A DNA stretch of 64,000 nt from Campylobacter sp. RM12651 (lineage in GTDB: Bacteria; Campylobacterota; Campylobacteria; Campylobacterales; Campylobacteraceae): NCBI RefSeq assembly GCF_022369475.1, contig NZ_CP059600.1:1983355-2047354 (forward strand). Direction: 5' to 3'. How positions within the stretch are numbered: position 1 is the first letter of the stretch; every line of letters begins with the position of its first letter. The position numbers and the translations under genes are program-made. Shown here piece after piece: positions 42,676-51,474 of this stretch. Below the pieces are notes generated by a model that saw only the letters and a program-made list of their open reading frames with translations, was not told where the DNA came from and ran no database searches.

Positions 42676-42961
42676 AATAATTTAAAATAAACTATTTTAA
42701 TCTATAAATTAATATAAATTCCAGATAAGTATTAATAAAATTCAGACTAGTGCATAAGATTACGGACTAGTCTATTTTATAAAGCAGACTAGTGGTCAGA
42801 CTAGTGTCAGACAAGCGTTAAAAATACTTAAAATTCATTACTTTTTTTGCTATTTTTTAAATTTTAATAATTTTTATATGTAAAAAATATACAGACTAGT
42901 CAGACTAGTCTATTTTATAAAGCAGACTAGTGGTCAGACTAGTGTCAGACAAGTAACAGAC
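42669..42961. repeat. Right copy of the long inverted repeat (IR-R)
   Basis: About 290 bp, the reverse complement of 10896-11175 with few substitutions. Both CTAGTCTG blocks here have an extra GACCACTAGTCTG-type unit compared with the left copy. TAAAATA/TATTTTA units occur at 42673, 42683 and 42693. It fills the gap between the partition genes and the integrase gene. Confidence 0.95.
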
Positions 42962-43119
42962 TAGTGGTATTTATAAAGTAAAAAAAAATAAAAATTATTA
43001 GATTTTAAATAAGAAGGTAATGAAAGTATAAAACAAGTTCAGTATATTATTTTTTGACTTAAACATACTTTAAATAACTTTTTAAGTAACTTAAAACTAT
43101 AAACTGTAAAAGGATAATA

Positions 43120-44370
43120 ATGGGAAGAATTAGTAGCACTAATTTAACAAATAAAGATATTAAAAAATTACAAAATAACAATAAAGCATATATTAAATGT
43201 GTTGGTAATCCAAAAGAACTATATCTAAGAATTTATCCTAGTGGTATGAAAACATTTTGTATTAGGTATAAAAACAAAATGATAAAACTTCATGAATTTA
43301 GAGAAAATATATACTCTATAAAAGAAGCAAGAGCTGATGCAATTAAAATATTAAGAAAACTACTTATTGATGAAAACTACAATTTAAGCATCAATAGGGT
43401 AAATTACAATTTTAGTATTTTATATAAACAATATATAAAAATAGTTCAAAACAAATGTAGAAATGAAAGATATGTAAAACAAATAATGCAAAGAATTAAT
43501 AAATACCTTTTACCCAAGTTAGGAGATAAAAACATTGCAGATATTAAACATAGTGAATTATTAGATATACTAACTAGTATATATAATCCAGCAAATAAAA
43601 ATAAAAGTAGAATTGATATAATACACAGGCTAATATCATATTTAAAATCAATTTTTGATTTAGCGATAGCAGATAATTACATACAAAATAATCCAGCAAA
43701 TAATTTAAAAGAACACTTTATTACTTTAAAAGAATTTAATAAAATTAACTCTCGTGATGGCAGAAGACCTGCTCTAATAAATAATGAAGATATAAAAAAT
43801 TTTATAAAATGCCTAAAAGAAAATAATAAAATTGATTTAAATATTAAATATGCAATATTTTTACAAATTCTCACTGCAAATAGACCATTTAACACAGTAT
43901 CTGCGAAATGGAGTTATATTGATTTTAAAAATAAATTATGGACTATTCCAGCAAGTGAAATGAAGAATAAAAATGAACATACAATAGCATTGAATACATA
44001 TATGATTAAAATTTTATCTGAATTAAAATCAATTTCAAAAAATAATATTTATGTATTTCCTTCAAAATACAAAAATAAGCACATATCAACAAATACTATA
44101 AGTAAAGCTATTAGAGAAACTTTAAATTATAAATATTATGGAAAAGTAGTCCCTTATGGATTTAGAAGCACTTTTAAAACAATATGTAGTTTAAATATTA
44201 CCGCTTTAAATAGTATGGGTATTAGTGAAAAAGTAATTGAAGAAGTTATGGATCATTCTACAAAAGGCATAGCGATGCATTATGAAAGAAGTAGATCATC
44301 TATAAAAGAAAAAATGATTTTAATGCAATGGTATGGCGACTATATTAACAATATAGAAAAATTATTATAA
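43120..44370 (+). CDS. int: Tyrosine integrase of the element
   Basis: The 416-residue recombinase has a DUF4102-like N-terminal domain (KCVGNPKELYLRIYPSGMKT), a core-binding domain, and a catalytic domain with the first arginine in ILTANRPFNTVSAKW, the second in VPYGFRSTFKT, and nucleophile Tyr in GIAMHYERS. The box-II position that is usually histidine (HGFR) is tyrosine here. It carries out integration into tRNA-Asn. It lies at the end away from the tRNA gene and outside the right inverted repeat. AAAGGATAATA precedes the ATG. Confidence 0.94.
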   Translation: MGRISSTNLTNKDIKKLQNNNKAYIKCVGNPKELYLRIYPSGMKTFCIRYKNKMIKLHEFRENIYSIKEARADAIKILRKLLIDENYNLSINRVNYNFSILYKQYIKIVQNKCRNERYVKQIMQRINKYLLPKLGDKNIADIKHSELLDILTSIYNPANKNKSRIDIIHRLISYLKSIFDLAIADNYIQNNPANNLKEHFITLKEFNKINSRDGRRPALINNEDIKNFIKCLKENNKIDLNIKYAIFLQILTANRPFNTVSAKWSYIDFKNKLWTIPASEMKNKNEHTIALNTYMIKILSELKSISKNNIYVFPSKYKNKHISTNTISKAIRETLNYKYYGKVVPYGFRSTFKTICSLNITALNSMGISEKVIEEVMDHSTKGIAMHYERSRSSIKEKMILMQWYGDYINNIEKLL

Positions 44371-44394
44371 AATAAGAAAAAATAGGATTTTGCT

Positions 44395-44802
44395 ATGATG
44401 AATTATGATGACTGGAATGAAGTTAAAAAGAAAACAAATGATAATAATAAACATAAAAATATAAAACTTGGGGAAGTTTATTGGGTTAAAATAGGATTAA
44501 ATATAGGTTATGAAGTTTATGGCAAAGGTAAAGATTATGCTAGACCTGTGCTAGTGATTAATAAGCTTTTTGATAGTGCTGGTAATAGGCTGTTTTTAGG
44601 TGTTCCTTTAAGTTCTAAAGTATATGGAAAAGCTAATAAATATCGTTATGTTTTTGATAGTAATGGAAGCTTACAAACTGCTTTATTATCTCAAATTAAA
44701 GTGTTTGACAATAAAAGAGTTATGTATCAAGCTAAAATTAAATTACTAAAAAATGATTTTTTAAATATAAAACAAATAATTATAAATGAAGTAATAAATT
44801 AA
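44395..44802 (+). CDS. PemK/MazF-family toxin-like protein without antitoxin gene
   Basis: The 135-residue protein shows GEVYWVKIGLNIGYEVYGKG then DYARPVLVINKLF, FLGVPLSSK and ALLSQIKVFDNKRV, the core of the MazF/PemK endoribonuclease fold. Family members cut single-stranded RNA. No antitoxin ORF stands upstream (integrase ends 24 bases before) or downstream. A GC-rich structured RNA begins directly after the stop. It might be neutralised by RNA, as ToxN-type toxins are, or serve in control of integration. AGGATT precedes the ATG weakly. Confidence 0.8.
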   Translation: MMNYDDWNEVKKKTNDNNKHKNIKLGEVYWVKIGLNIGYEVYGKGKDYARPVLVINKLFDSAGNRLFLGVPLSSKVYGKANKYRYVFDSNGSLQTALLSQIKVFDNKRVMYQAKIKLLKNDFLNIKQIIINEVIN

Positions 44803-44885
44803 CCCCACACCTAAAAGGTGGGGGAAACCCGAGCCATTATCTTGCGATAAGGGGGCGACTAACCCAAAAAGGGTGAAACATTTTT
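44803..44885 (+). ncRNA. Compact three-hairpin structured RNA downstream of the PemK-type gene
   Basis: Stem 1: CCCC-A-CACC/GGTGGGG (44803-44824). Stem 2: TTATC/GATAA with TTGC loop (44837-44850) extended by GCC/GGC. Stem 3: ACCC/GGGT with A5 loop (44862-44874), followed by a T5 run at 44881. CCC at 44828-44830 could pair with GGG at 44851-44853, crossing stem 2, giving a pseudoknot. GC is far above the surroundings. No ORF. Confidence 0.6.
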
Positions 44886-45026
44886 ATTATAGTATTTGTT
44901 TAGTTAATTTGCAAATAGCTTATATAATGTTTGTTTAATTCTTTTATTTTAGTTACTTTTAAATTAACTTTTGTAATTAAATTACCATATTATCTTTATT
45001 AATAAGCTTTTATGTATTTAAAAAAT

Positions 45027-45057
45027 ATCCTACATCCGGAGCCACTTTTTTATTTCC
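45027..45057 (+). repeat. Right attachment site attR (31-bp direct repeat)
   Basis: Identical to 10175-10205; it contains only the last part of the tRNA-Asn T arm, the acceptor 3' strand and CCA, not a functional tRNA gene. Host sequence resumes after TTTATTTCC. Confidence 0.92.
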
Positions 45058-45547
45058 TTTAATTTTATTTTTAGCTCGTATCTAAAATCAAACAAATATT
45101 TTAAACATTAAATTCACAATATAATTATTTGCAAAAAAATAGAATTTAAAACTGATAGCACAATATAAAAATCATAGACAAAAACTATATTAAATATTAA
45201 GTATAAAACTTAGTGAAACTTCTAAATATTTTAACAAAACAAACATATAAAGCAAATAGTTAGAATATAACAAGCAATATTTTCAACTCACGCTACTATT
45301 CATAAAAATATATTTAAGTTTTTAAAAATTCTTAAATTATGATTTTGATAAAAATTATGTTGCAATGAGCAAAACAAGCAGTGGTATTTGTAATTTTATC
45401 TATTTTGCAAAAGTAATACAAAAATTATTGCTATTTTTCTTTAAATATCTAAAAAGCAAGCATTTGTAACAATATTTTTAATCAAGATTGTTCTAAAGTA
45501 ATATAATAAAACTCTCTTTATTTTAACTTCAATTAAAATATATTAAA
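45058..45547. other. Non-coding AT-rich spacer after attR
   Basis: I see no gene, tRNA or clear repeat in these 490 bases; all frames are closed by frequent stops. It may contain the original downstream region of tRNA-Asn and decayed sequence from earlier insertions. Confidence 0.6.
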
Positions 45548-46309
45548 TTACCTGTCGCGATTAGATTGGTATTTTATTTCGTTATTAAAATCAATGCAAA
45601 TTGCTAAATACTCTTTAGGCAAAACAAATTCTTCAAAGCACAAAGCAGTGGAAAATACCCCGCAACTAAGCGTGTTTTCTCCTATTACACTAACTTGAGA
45701 ATATTTAAAATCTTTTGTATTTATTATGTGATTTGCCCTTTCATATTGTGCTGAAGTTGTTAGCGATTGATTTAAGATTTGCCATTTTTTAATAGCTTCT
45801 TGTGGATTTTTAGGATTTTTAATATTTACAAATATTTCTTTATTAGTCTTTAAATCCCCTCCAAAATTAATCACATATTTGTATTTTTCACAAATTTTAG
45901 CACATTCATCAACTGCAAATTCTTTAATCACGCCACCTAAGTCAATTTTTGTATTTATATCTTCAAATTCTATAAATTTTTTAGATAAAAAATATGAATT
46001 TTTACCATATTTTGCATTATTTTTTAATTTTTTATTGATTAGTGTAATATCAAAAGCATAATTAGTAATTTCACTAAGACTTGAGAGTTTTTGCAAAATC
46101 ATCATAGTTTGCTGGTCTAATTTTATACGATTTTTGCTTTTATTATTAATTTTAGATACCAGCGAAGAATTATCAAAATAATTATATTTTAAATGTAGAT
46201 TTTTACAAAGCTCAAAACATTTAATAGCTAAATTAGAAGCTTCATATTCGCTAGCTTCTAATTTAACAACACATTTTGTGCTAAAGCAAGAAAAAACAAA
46301 TTCTTTCAC
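45548..46309 (-). CDS. apbE: ApbE-family FAD:protein FMN transferase
   Basis: The 253-residue protein has FSTKCVVKLEASE at the start, NYAFDITLI in the middle, KIDLGGVIKEFAVDECAKIC (ApbE motif DLGG-x-x-KG-[YF]-A-x-D) and INFGGDLKTN, then TTSAQYERANHIINTK and SCGVFSTALCF. ApbE links FMN to threonine of flavoproteins such as NqrC or NosR. A Lys-Glu replaces the usual Lys-Gly, and the late metal-binding Asp (x-ADALSTA) is Gly. No signal peptide or lipobox is present, so a cytoplasmic place or another export route is implied. It overlaps the propeller gene stop. Confidence 0.85.
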   Translation of the reverse strand: MKEFVFSCFSTKCVVKLEASEYEASNLAIKCFELCKNLHLKYNYFDNSSLVSKINNKSKNRIKLDQQTMMILQKLSSLSEITNYAFDITLINKKLKNNAKYGKNSYFLSKKFIEFEDINTKIDLGGVIKEFAVDECAKICEKYKYVINFGGDLKTNKEIFVNIKNPKNPQEAIKKWQILNQSLTTSAQYERANHIINTKDFKYSQVSVIGENTLSCGVFSTALCFEEFVLPKEYLAICIDFNNEIKYQSNRDR

Positions 46310-47910
46310 TTACTAACTTTTATATTAAATGGAGTTGTTAAAGCTTCTTCACGAATTATTTTGCCGTTTTCACATAGCTTTAATATAACGCTAAATTCCC
46401 CACTTAAATCATTTTTTGGTAAAGCAAAAATTTTACCTTTTTCATCAACAAAATCTGCAAACTCATCAGGTAAAAGATAAACAATATTTATCCCATCAAT
46501 ATGTTGTGGAAAAATAATATCTGATTTTATTTTTTCTTTTCCACCACTATTTTTCATCTTAATTTTAATGTTTTCCATATTTGGTGCAATAAAACTAAAA
46601 ATATTTGCTTTTAAATTCTCAAATTTATCATCTATACTAATGCTTTTGCCTTTTGATAAATCATAAATATCAATATTTCTACGATTATTAGAAACAATTA
46701 ATGTATTATTATCTTTAAATGTAGCGGCATAACTTACATTCCCACCCTTAATACTTCCTGCTAAATACGGCTTATTTTCAATATTAAAAATGCTAGTTTG
46801 CCCTAATCTATCTCCAAAAGTATAAGCCAAAGTTTTACCATCTGGACTAATAGCATAAGAGCCAGAATATAAAGCAAAACCTGTATTTGAACACTCTGTT
46901 GTGTGATTTAATACACTTACTTTACATAGCTTAGAATTATAATTATGTGGTGTTGCATAATAAATATTTTTTGCATCAGGACTTACTAAAAAAGGGCTTG
47001 TAGTAGCTTTTATAGGACGACCAAAATATTGTGCGTTAAAATCTACGATTTTATTTAGTTTAGATTTTTTAATATCGTATTCATAAATGCCTTTATTTTC
47101 GCCTTTTAAAAGCACAAATAATCTATCAAGCCTAACATCAGCCTTTACTACATCTTTAATCTTAAAGCTTTTTATCAATTTTAAATTCTTATCAAAAATA
47201 CTAAAAGTTTCTTTATCATCTAAAGCAATTACACCATCTTTGTATTTTCTAAACAAAAAATATTCACCCTTTAAAAAGGCTAATTCCTTTAAATCACCGC
47301 TATTATCTAATTTTATTTTATGTAGTCCTGAATGGTGTAAATATGGTCTAGCATTTTTATTATCTCTTCCTAAATATTTTGGCATAGTATTTACAAAAGC
47401 AGTTTTATCATCTATAAATTCTACTTGCTCTACGAAAAGCTCACTTGCCCCACTCCACTCATCATCATCGTTATTATTATCTGTTTTGCTATCTTCTTTA
47501 ACTTTTTCTTGTTTTTTTGCATCGTCGGTAGCTTCTGGATATTTCTTACCTAATTCAGAATGGTCAGCATCCTTTATCGCATAAAAATCATTATAAACAA
47601 TATTGTCATTTTTTAAGTCAAATAACACTATTGATGAATGATAGCTCCCTGCTGCTAGTAATTTATCATTTCTTACACTAATATCTCTAAAATATAAATC
47701 AGTTTTTGATTTTCCTTCAAAATATCTTGCATAATGCCATTTAAAACTATCATCTGGATTTAAAGACTTAATAAGATTTGCTTGAATGCTAGTTTTATTA
47801 ATACTATCATCATAAATATCAATCATTTCATTTGGTTTTACTACATAACTAGCATTTAAAGAACTTGCTAAAACACAAGCTAAAGTTGAGCTTAAGAATA
47901 TTCTCTTCAT
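46306..47910 (-). CDS. Periplasmic WD40/YVTN-like beta-propeller protein
   Basis: The 534 residues start with a signal peptide (IFLSSTLACVLASSLNA) and contain repeated propeller-blade strands such as KLLAAGSYHSSIVLFDL, SYAISPDGKTLAYTFGDRL and NTLIVSNNRRNIDIYDL. An acidic insert at about residues 125-160 (DDAKKQEKVKEDSKTDNNND) interrupts the blades. It shares an operon with apbE (four-base overlap), suggesting a function in redox-protein maturation or electron transfer in the periplasm; the exact role is unknown to me. Confidence 0.75.
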   Translation of the reverse strand: MKRIFLSSTLACVLASSLNASYVVKPNEMIDIYDDSINKTSIQANLIKSLNPDDSFKWHYARYFEGKSKTDLYFRDISVRNDKLLAAGSYHSSIVLFDLKNDNIVYNDFYAIKDADHSELGKKYPEATDDAKKQEKVKEDSKTDNNNDDDEWSGASELFVEQVEFIDDKTAFVNTMPKYLGRDNKNARPYLHHSGLHKIKLDNSGDLKELAFLKGEYFLFRKYKDGVIALDDKETFSIFDKNLKLIKSFKIKDVVKADVRLDRLFVLLKGENKGIYEYDIKKSKLNKIVDFNAQYFGRPIKATTSPFLVSPDAKNIYYATPHNYNSKLCKVSVLNHTTECSNTGFALYSGSYAISPDGKTLAYTFGDRLGQTSIFNIENKPYLAGSIKGGNVSYAATFKDNNTLIVSNNRRNIDIYDLSKGKSISIDDKFENLKANIFSFIAPNMENIKIKMKNSGGKEKIKSDIIFPQHIDGINIVYLLPDEFADFVDEKGKIFALPKNDLSGEFSVILKLCENGKIIREEALTTPFNIKVSK

Positions 47911-48031
47911 TTAAACTTCCTTTCATAATTATTGATAAGTATTATAATAATTATTATTTAATATAAGTTTAAATATCATTCATTTTTTAGAATTTAAAAT
48001 AAGCAAAAGCCTATTTTAAATTCCTTTTTTT

Positions 48032-49471
48032 CTACAAGTTTAAATAATACTCTATTTGTTCTTTTCCAAGAACTCTGATTAAATTCGTGCTACCTGTTTC
48101 TCCTACAGGATAACCTGCTGTAATAACATAATTTTTACTCTTATCCATAATGCCTTTTTTTACCCCTACTCTTACACAATTTTGTAAAAGTTCGTGCAAA
48201 CTACCTGCCTTATCAACCACATAAGCTTCACTAAGACCCCAACAAATACTAAGGCTTTTTAGTGTTTTATCACAATGGCTCATTGTTATTATCTTTGTAT
48301 CAGGTCTATATCTTGCCATTTTTTTAACACTCGCACCACTACTTGTAAGACAAATCAATGCGTCTGCATTAATATCTTTTGCAAGTTGCACAGCTGATGC
48401 TGCGATGGTATCAGTCATATCTCTTTTATCGTGATTAAAATTGCAATATGGATAGATTTTCTCTACTTCGCTAATCGTTGCAGCCATAATACTAACAGCA
48501 TTTACAGGGTCAATTCCAACTGCACTTTCTTCGCTAAGCATAACTGCATCAGTTCCATCTAACACAGCATTTGCAACATCGCTTATCTCTGCTCTAGTTG
48601 CACTTTTGTTATTTGCTAAAGAAAATAGCATTTGAGTTGCAGTAATTACTGGCTTACCTATTTCATTAGCTTTTTTAATTATTGATTTTTGTATGCTTGG
48701 AACCTTATAAAAAGGAACTTCTATTCCTAAATCCCCACGAGCAACCATTATCCCATCGCTTACATTAAGAATTTCATCTATATTCTCAACAGCGTCAAAT
48801 TTTTCAATCTTTGCAAAAACAGCAGTTTTATTTCCGTTTTCGGCTAATATTTGCTTAGCATTTTTGATATCATAAGCGTTTTGAACAAAAGATATTGCCA
48901 TATAATCAACATCATTTTTAACACCCCACAATAAATCATCTTTATCTTTTTTAGTGATTACTTCTATATTGATTTTTGTATTAGGGAAATTTATACCTTT
49001 ATTTGACGCTAATTTTCCATCGTTTTGAACTTGGCATTTTAAATAATCTTGATTTACATCTTCAACTATTACTTTAATAGAACCATCGCATAAATATATA
49101 GCCTCGCTAACTCTTACTGCACCTAGAATTTCATTATAATTTGTGCTTACTTCATAGTGATTTTGTGCTTTTTGATTAGCCTTTATTGTATGTCTATAAA
49201 TATCTAATCTATCACCTTTTTTTAATAAAAATGGCTCAGGTAATTCTAATACCCTAATCTTTGGTCCTGAAATATCTTGTAATACTCCGATATTTTCGCC
49301 TAATTCTTCAGCTATTTTTCTTACCTTATCTAAATTCGCTTTATGATATTCATGAGAGCCGTGAGAAAAATTTAAACGAAATACATTAACACCTGCTTTT
49401 ATCATTTCTCTTATACATTCTTCGCTATCGCTTGCAGGCCCTAAAGTTGCTATTATTTTTGTTTTTTTCAT
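48032..49471 (-). CDS. pyk: Pyruvate kinase
   Basis: The 479-residue protein has KTKIIATLGPASDSEECIRE, VFRLNFSHGSHEYH, GIMVARGDLGIEVP and KPVITATQMLFS, all classical pyruvate kinase motifs, and a C-terminal allosteric domain. It makes pyruvate and ATP from phosphoenolpyruvate. Campylobacter generally lacks phosphofructokinase, so the enzyme works at the lower end of the pathway. It follows mqo by one base, as in C. jejuni. Confidence 0.97.
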   Translation of the reverse strand: MKKTKIIATLGPASDSEECIREMIKAGVNVFRLNFSHGSHEYHKANLDKVRKIAEELGENIGVLQDISGPKIRVLELPEPFLLKKGDRLDIYRHTIKANQKAQNHYEVSTNYNEILGAVRVSEAIYLCDGSIKVIVEDVNQDYLKCQVQNDGKLASNKGINFPNTKINIEVITKKDKDDLLWGVKNDVDYMAISFVQNAYDIKNAKQILAENGNKTAVFAKIEKFDAVENIDEILNVSDGIMVARGDLGIEVPFYKVPSIQKSIIKKANEIGKPVITATQMLFSLANNKSATRAEISDVANAVLDGTDAVMLSEESAVGIDPVNAVSIMAATISEVEKIYPYCNFNHDKRDMTDTIAASAVQLAKDINADALICLTSSGASVKKMARYRPDTKIITMSHCDKTLKSLSICWGLSEAYVVDKAGSLHELLQNCVRVGVKKGIMDKSKNYVITAGYPVGETGSTNLIRVLGKEQIEYYLNL

Positions 49472-49472
49472 T

Positions 49473-50819
49473 TTATCCCCTTAGTTCTTTATTGAATAGT
49501 TCTTCGTTAAATTCAAGTTTTAAATAATCAACCACCATTCTTAAATCTCTTAAAGCATTTCCCATACAACTAGTCGCACCTGGACTTGGGGTCATATTAA
49601 AGATTATTCCTTGATTTTGTGGCACTATACTAGCTTCGCCTAGCATTAATTTCTTTTCAGTTTTGTTTAGCACTTGTGGGCGAACTCCACCAAAACCTTT
49701 TGCATAAGTTATATCATCAGTTGTAAGACTTGGGACGATTTTTCTAGCGTCTTTTACGAAAAGATTTTTATTAAGGTATGGCACTTCAAATAAGAAATTT
49801 CTTAAAATATAATTTCTAATAGTGCTATCTTTCATTAAATCAAGCAATATTTTAATAGTAGTTCCATCAAGGCGTAAAGTTGTAAAAAATTCAGGCAAAC
49901 TCTTAAGCCCGTGATAACGCTCAAGCTTAGGTAATACTAAAGCAGTCGGACCAAAACGAGTATTCATATCACATAAAATATCAGGATCGCCGTGTAATGC
50001 TGCAAAAGGTAATTTTGGATTTTGAACCATATAAACTTTACCATTTAATAAATGCTTTTTAGTTAGATAAAAGCTACCTGCAACAGGCAAACAGGCATAA
50101 TCAAGACCATAACCCATCTTATGTGCTAAAAACAATGAATGAGCACCTGCATTTACCACTACGAAATTCGCACTAAATTCAGTCTTGTTAGCACTAATTA
50201 GATAAAAAACATCGCCTTTTTTATAAATATTTACAATTTCTTCATTAAAAAACATTTGATTTTTTTGATTAGCTTTCATTGCTTCTTCAGCTAAACTCTC
50301 GCTCATTTTGCCAAAATCAACCGTTGTATAACAATCCCCTGCTAATGCACCCATTGCAAATATTTCTTCAGGTCTATCACCACCACCTAAAGCTTCTACT
50401 ACTTTTGGCTCTATTCTTTTTATTTCTGCTTTATCAAACTTTCTAATATAAGGATAAATATCTTTAAATTCTTCATATCTTTTTTGCATAAAAGCACATT
50501 CTTCTTCACCAACAGCTAAAGCCATTTTTTGATGAGAAAACATAAACTTCTCTTCTGCTTTTACTAATTTTGCATAATTTACAATCATATCAGCGTTAGG
50601 TTTTACTTTTGAAGCTTTTTCATAAGTATAATTTGTCTCTATATCTCCGCTATGAATTGTTTGAGAATTGCTAGTGCCTTTAGAATTGAGAGTGCTTAAT
50701 GCGTGATATTTTTCTATTAATGCCACTTTTTTTACATTTGTATATTTGCTAAGCTCATAAAACAAAGCCGCTCCACTAATTCCACCACCAACTACTATAA
50801 CATCAAAATGTTGTGCCAT
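49473..50819 (-). CDS. mqo: Malate:quinone oxidoreductase
   Basis: The 448-residue FAD protein begins DVIVVGGGISGAALFYELSK (Rossmann loop), then KGTSNSQTIHSGDIETNY, and has GGVRPQVLNKTEKKL and TPSPGATSCMGNALRDLR near the end. Mqo oxidises malate to oxaloacetate and reduces menaquinone at the inner membrane. The N-terminus differs from the long gamma-proteobacterial form and fits the Campylobacter type. Next to pyk. Confidence 0.93.
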   Translation of the reverse strand: MAQHFDVIVVGGGISGAALFYELSKYTNVKKVALIEKYHALSTLNSKGTSNSQTIHSGDIETNYTYEKASKVKPNADMIVNYAKLVKAEEKFMFSHQKMALAVGEEECAFMQKRYEEFKDIYPYIRKFDKAEIKRIEPKVVEALGGGDRPEEIFAMGALAGDCYTTVDFGKMSESLAEEAMKANQKNQMFFNEEIVNIYKKGDVFYLISANKTEFSANFVVVNAGAHSLFLAHKMGYGLDYACLPVAGSFYLTKKHLLNGKVYMVQNPKLPFAALHGDPDILCDMNTRFGPTALVLPKLERYHGLKSLPEFFTTLRLDGTTIKILLDLMKDSTIRNYILRNFLFEVPYLNKNLFVKDARKIVPSLTTDDITYAKGFGGVRPQVLNKTEKKLMLGEASIVPQNQGIIFNMTPSPGATSCMGNALRDLRMVVDYLKLEFNEELFNKELRG

Positions 50820-50862
50820 ACTCCATCCTTTTTGTAATTTTTTTAATGATAATTTTATTTAT

Positions 50863-51474
50863 TTATAAATTCAAGTCTTTAATTAATTTTTGCATTCCTT
50901 GGAATACTAAATTTTTTTCATTTATTGCGTTTTTAAAAAACTGACTTAAAAAGCTTGCGTCTCCACCAGTTAGATAAATTATCTCATCATTAGCAAAATC
51001 ATTAATACTATTTACAACACTTGAAATTATCCCGTAGCTAATAGCGTCTTTTGTGGAATTTGGTAACGAATTTAAATCAATAGATGTATTTAATTCATAA
51101 TCTAATCTACAAGAAATATTCTTATAAGCATTAAGATATGATTGAATACCTGGCAAAATAAATCCGCCTAAATGTTTACCATCACTCATTTTATCAATTG
51201 TAATTGCACTACCAGCATCTACAATAATGCCAGAATCAATGCAATAACAAGAAGCAATTCTATCAACACCCAAACCAACATAAGAAGTATTAAGACTAAA
51301 ATAAGGTTCAAGATTAATATAGTTATTAGGTAGTGTAGAAAAATTAGAATTTACACTTATATAAAATACTTTTTCTTTAAAAGAGTTTGGGATAAAGTCT
51401 TTTAACTCTATCCTTTTTGCATGTTCTTCTTTATAAACACAAGCTGTTGTGTTTCCAATATCAATTAAAGTCAT
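50863..51474 (-). CDS. coaX: Type III pantothenate kinase CoaX
   Basis: The 203 residues show the ASKHA fold motifs LIDIGNTTACVY, YVGLGVDRIASCYCIDSGII, VDAGSAITID and GGFILPGIQSYLNAY. It phosphorylates pantothenate for coenzyme A synthesis. Shorter than the 240-260 residue forms, as usual in epsilon-proteobacteria. Its ATG overlaps the upstream lipoprotein stop. Confidence 0.95.
   Translation of the reverse strand: MTLIDIGNTTACVYKEEHAKRIELKDFIPNSFKEKVFYISVNSNFSTLPNNYINLEPYFSLNTSYVGLGVDRIASCYCIDSGIIVDAGSAITIDKMSDGKHLGGFILPGIQSYLNAYKNISCRLDYELNTSIDLNSLPNSTKDAISYGIISSVVNSINDFANDEIIYLTGGDASFLSQFFKNAINEKNLVFQGMQKLIKDLNL

Larger units (their letters stand above)
10175..45057. mobile_element. 34.9-kb integrative conjugative element in tRNA-Asn, VirB/D4 type
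   Basis: An exact 31-bp direct repeat marks the ends (10175-10205 and 45027-45057). Between them lie an integrase, MobC and MOBP relaxase, a complete VirB2-B11/D4 secretion set with separate VirB1, topoisomerase III, Toprim primase, RepA-type helicase, ParA/RHH partition pair, a zeta toxin-antitoxin pair, a PemK toxin, an orphan methyltransferase and an ArdC pseudogene. Host genes resume on both sides. Two inverted repeats of about 280 bp lie inside the ends. All parts needed for excision and transfer seem present, though the antirestriction gene is broken. No resistance or metabolic cargo is recognised. Confidence 0.93.

Noticed and set aside
44803-44885. End of an IS605-type element (hairpin CCCCAC...GGGG)
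   Set aside because: The hairpin resembles such ends, but no tnpA or tnpB remnant is beside it and the upstream gene is PemK-like.
45027-45057. Second tRNA-Asn gene
   Set aside because: Only the last part of the T arm, acceptor 3' strand and CCA are present; it is the attR copy.
45058-45547. Decayed gene after attR
   Set aside because: No frame gives a recognisable protein fragment.
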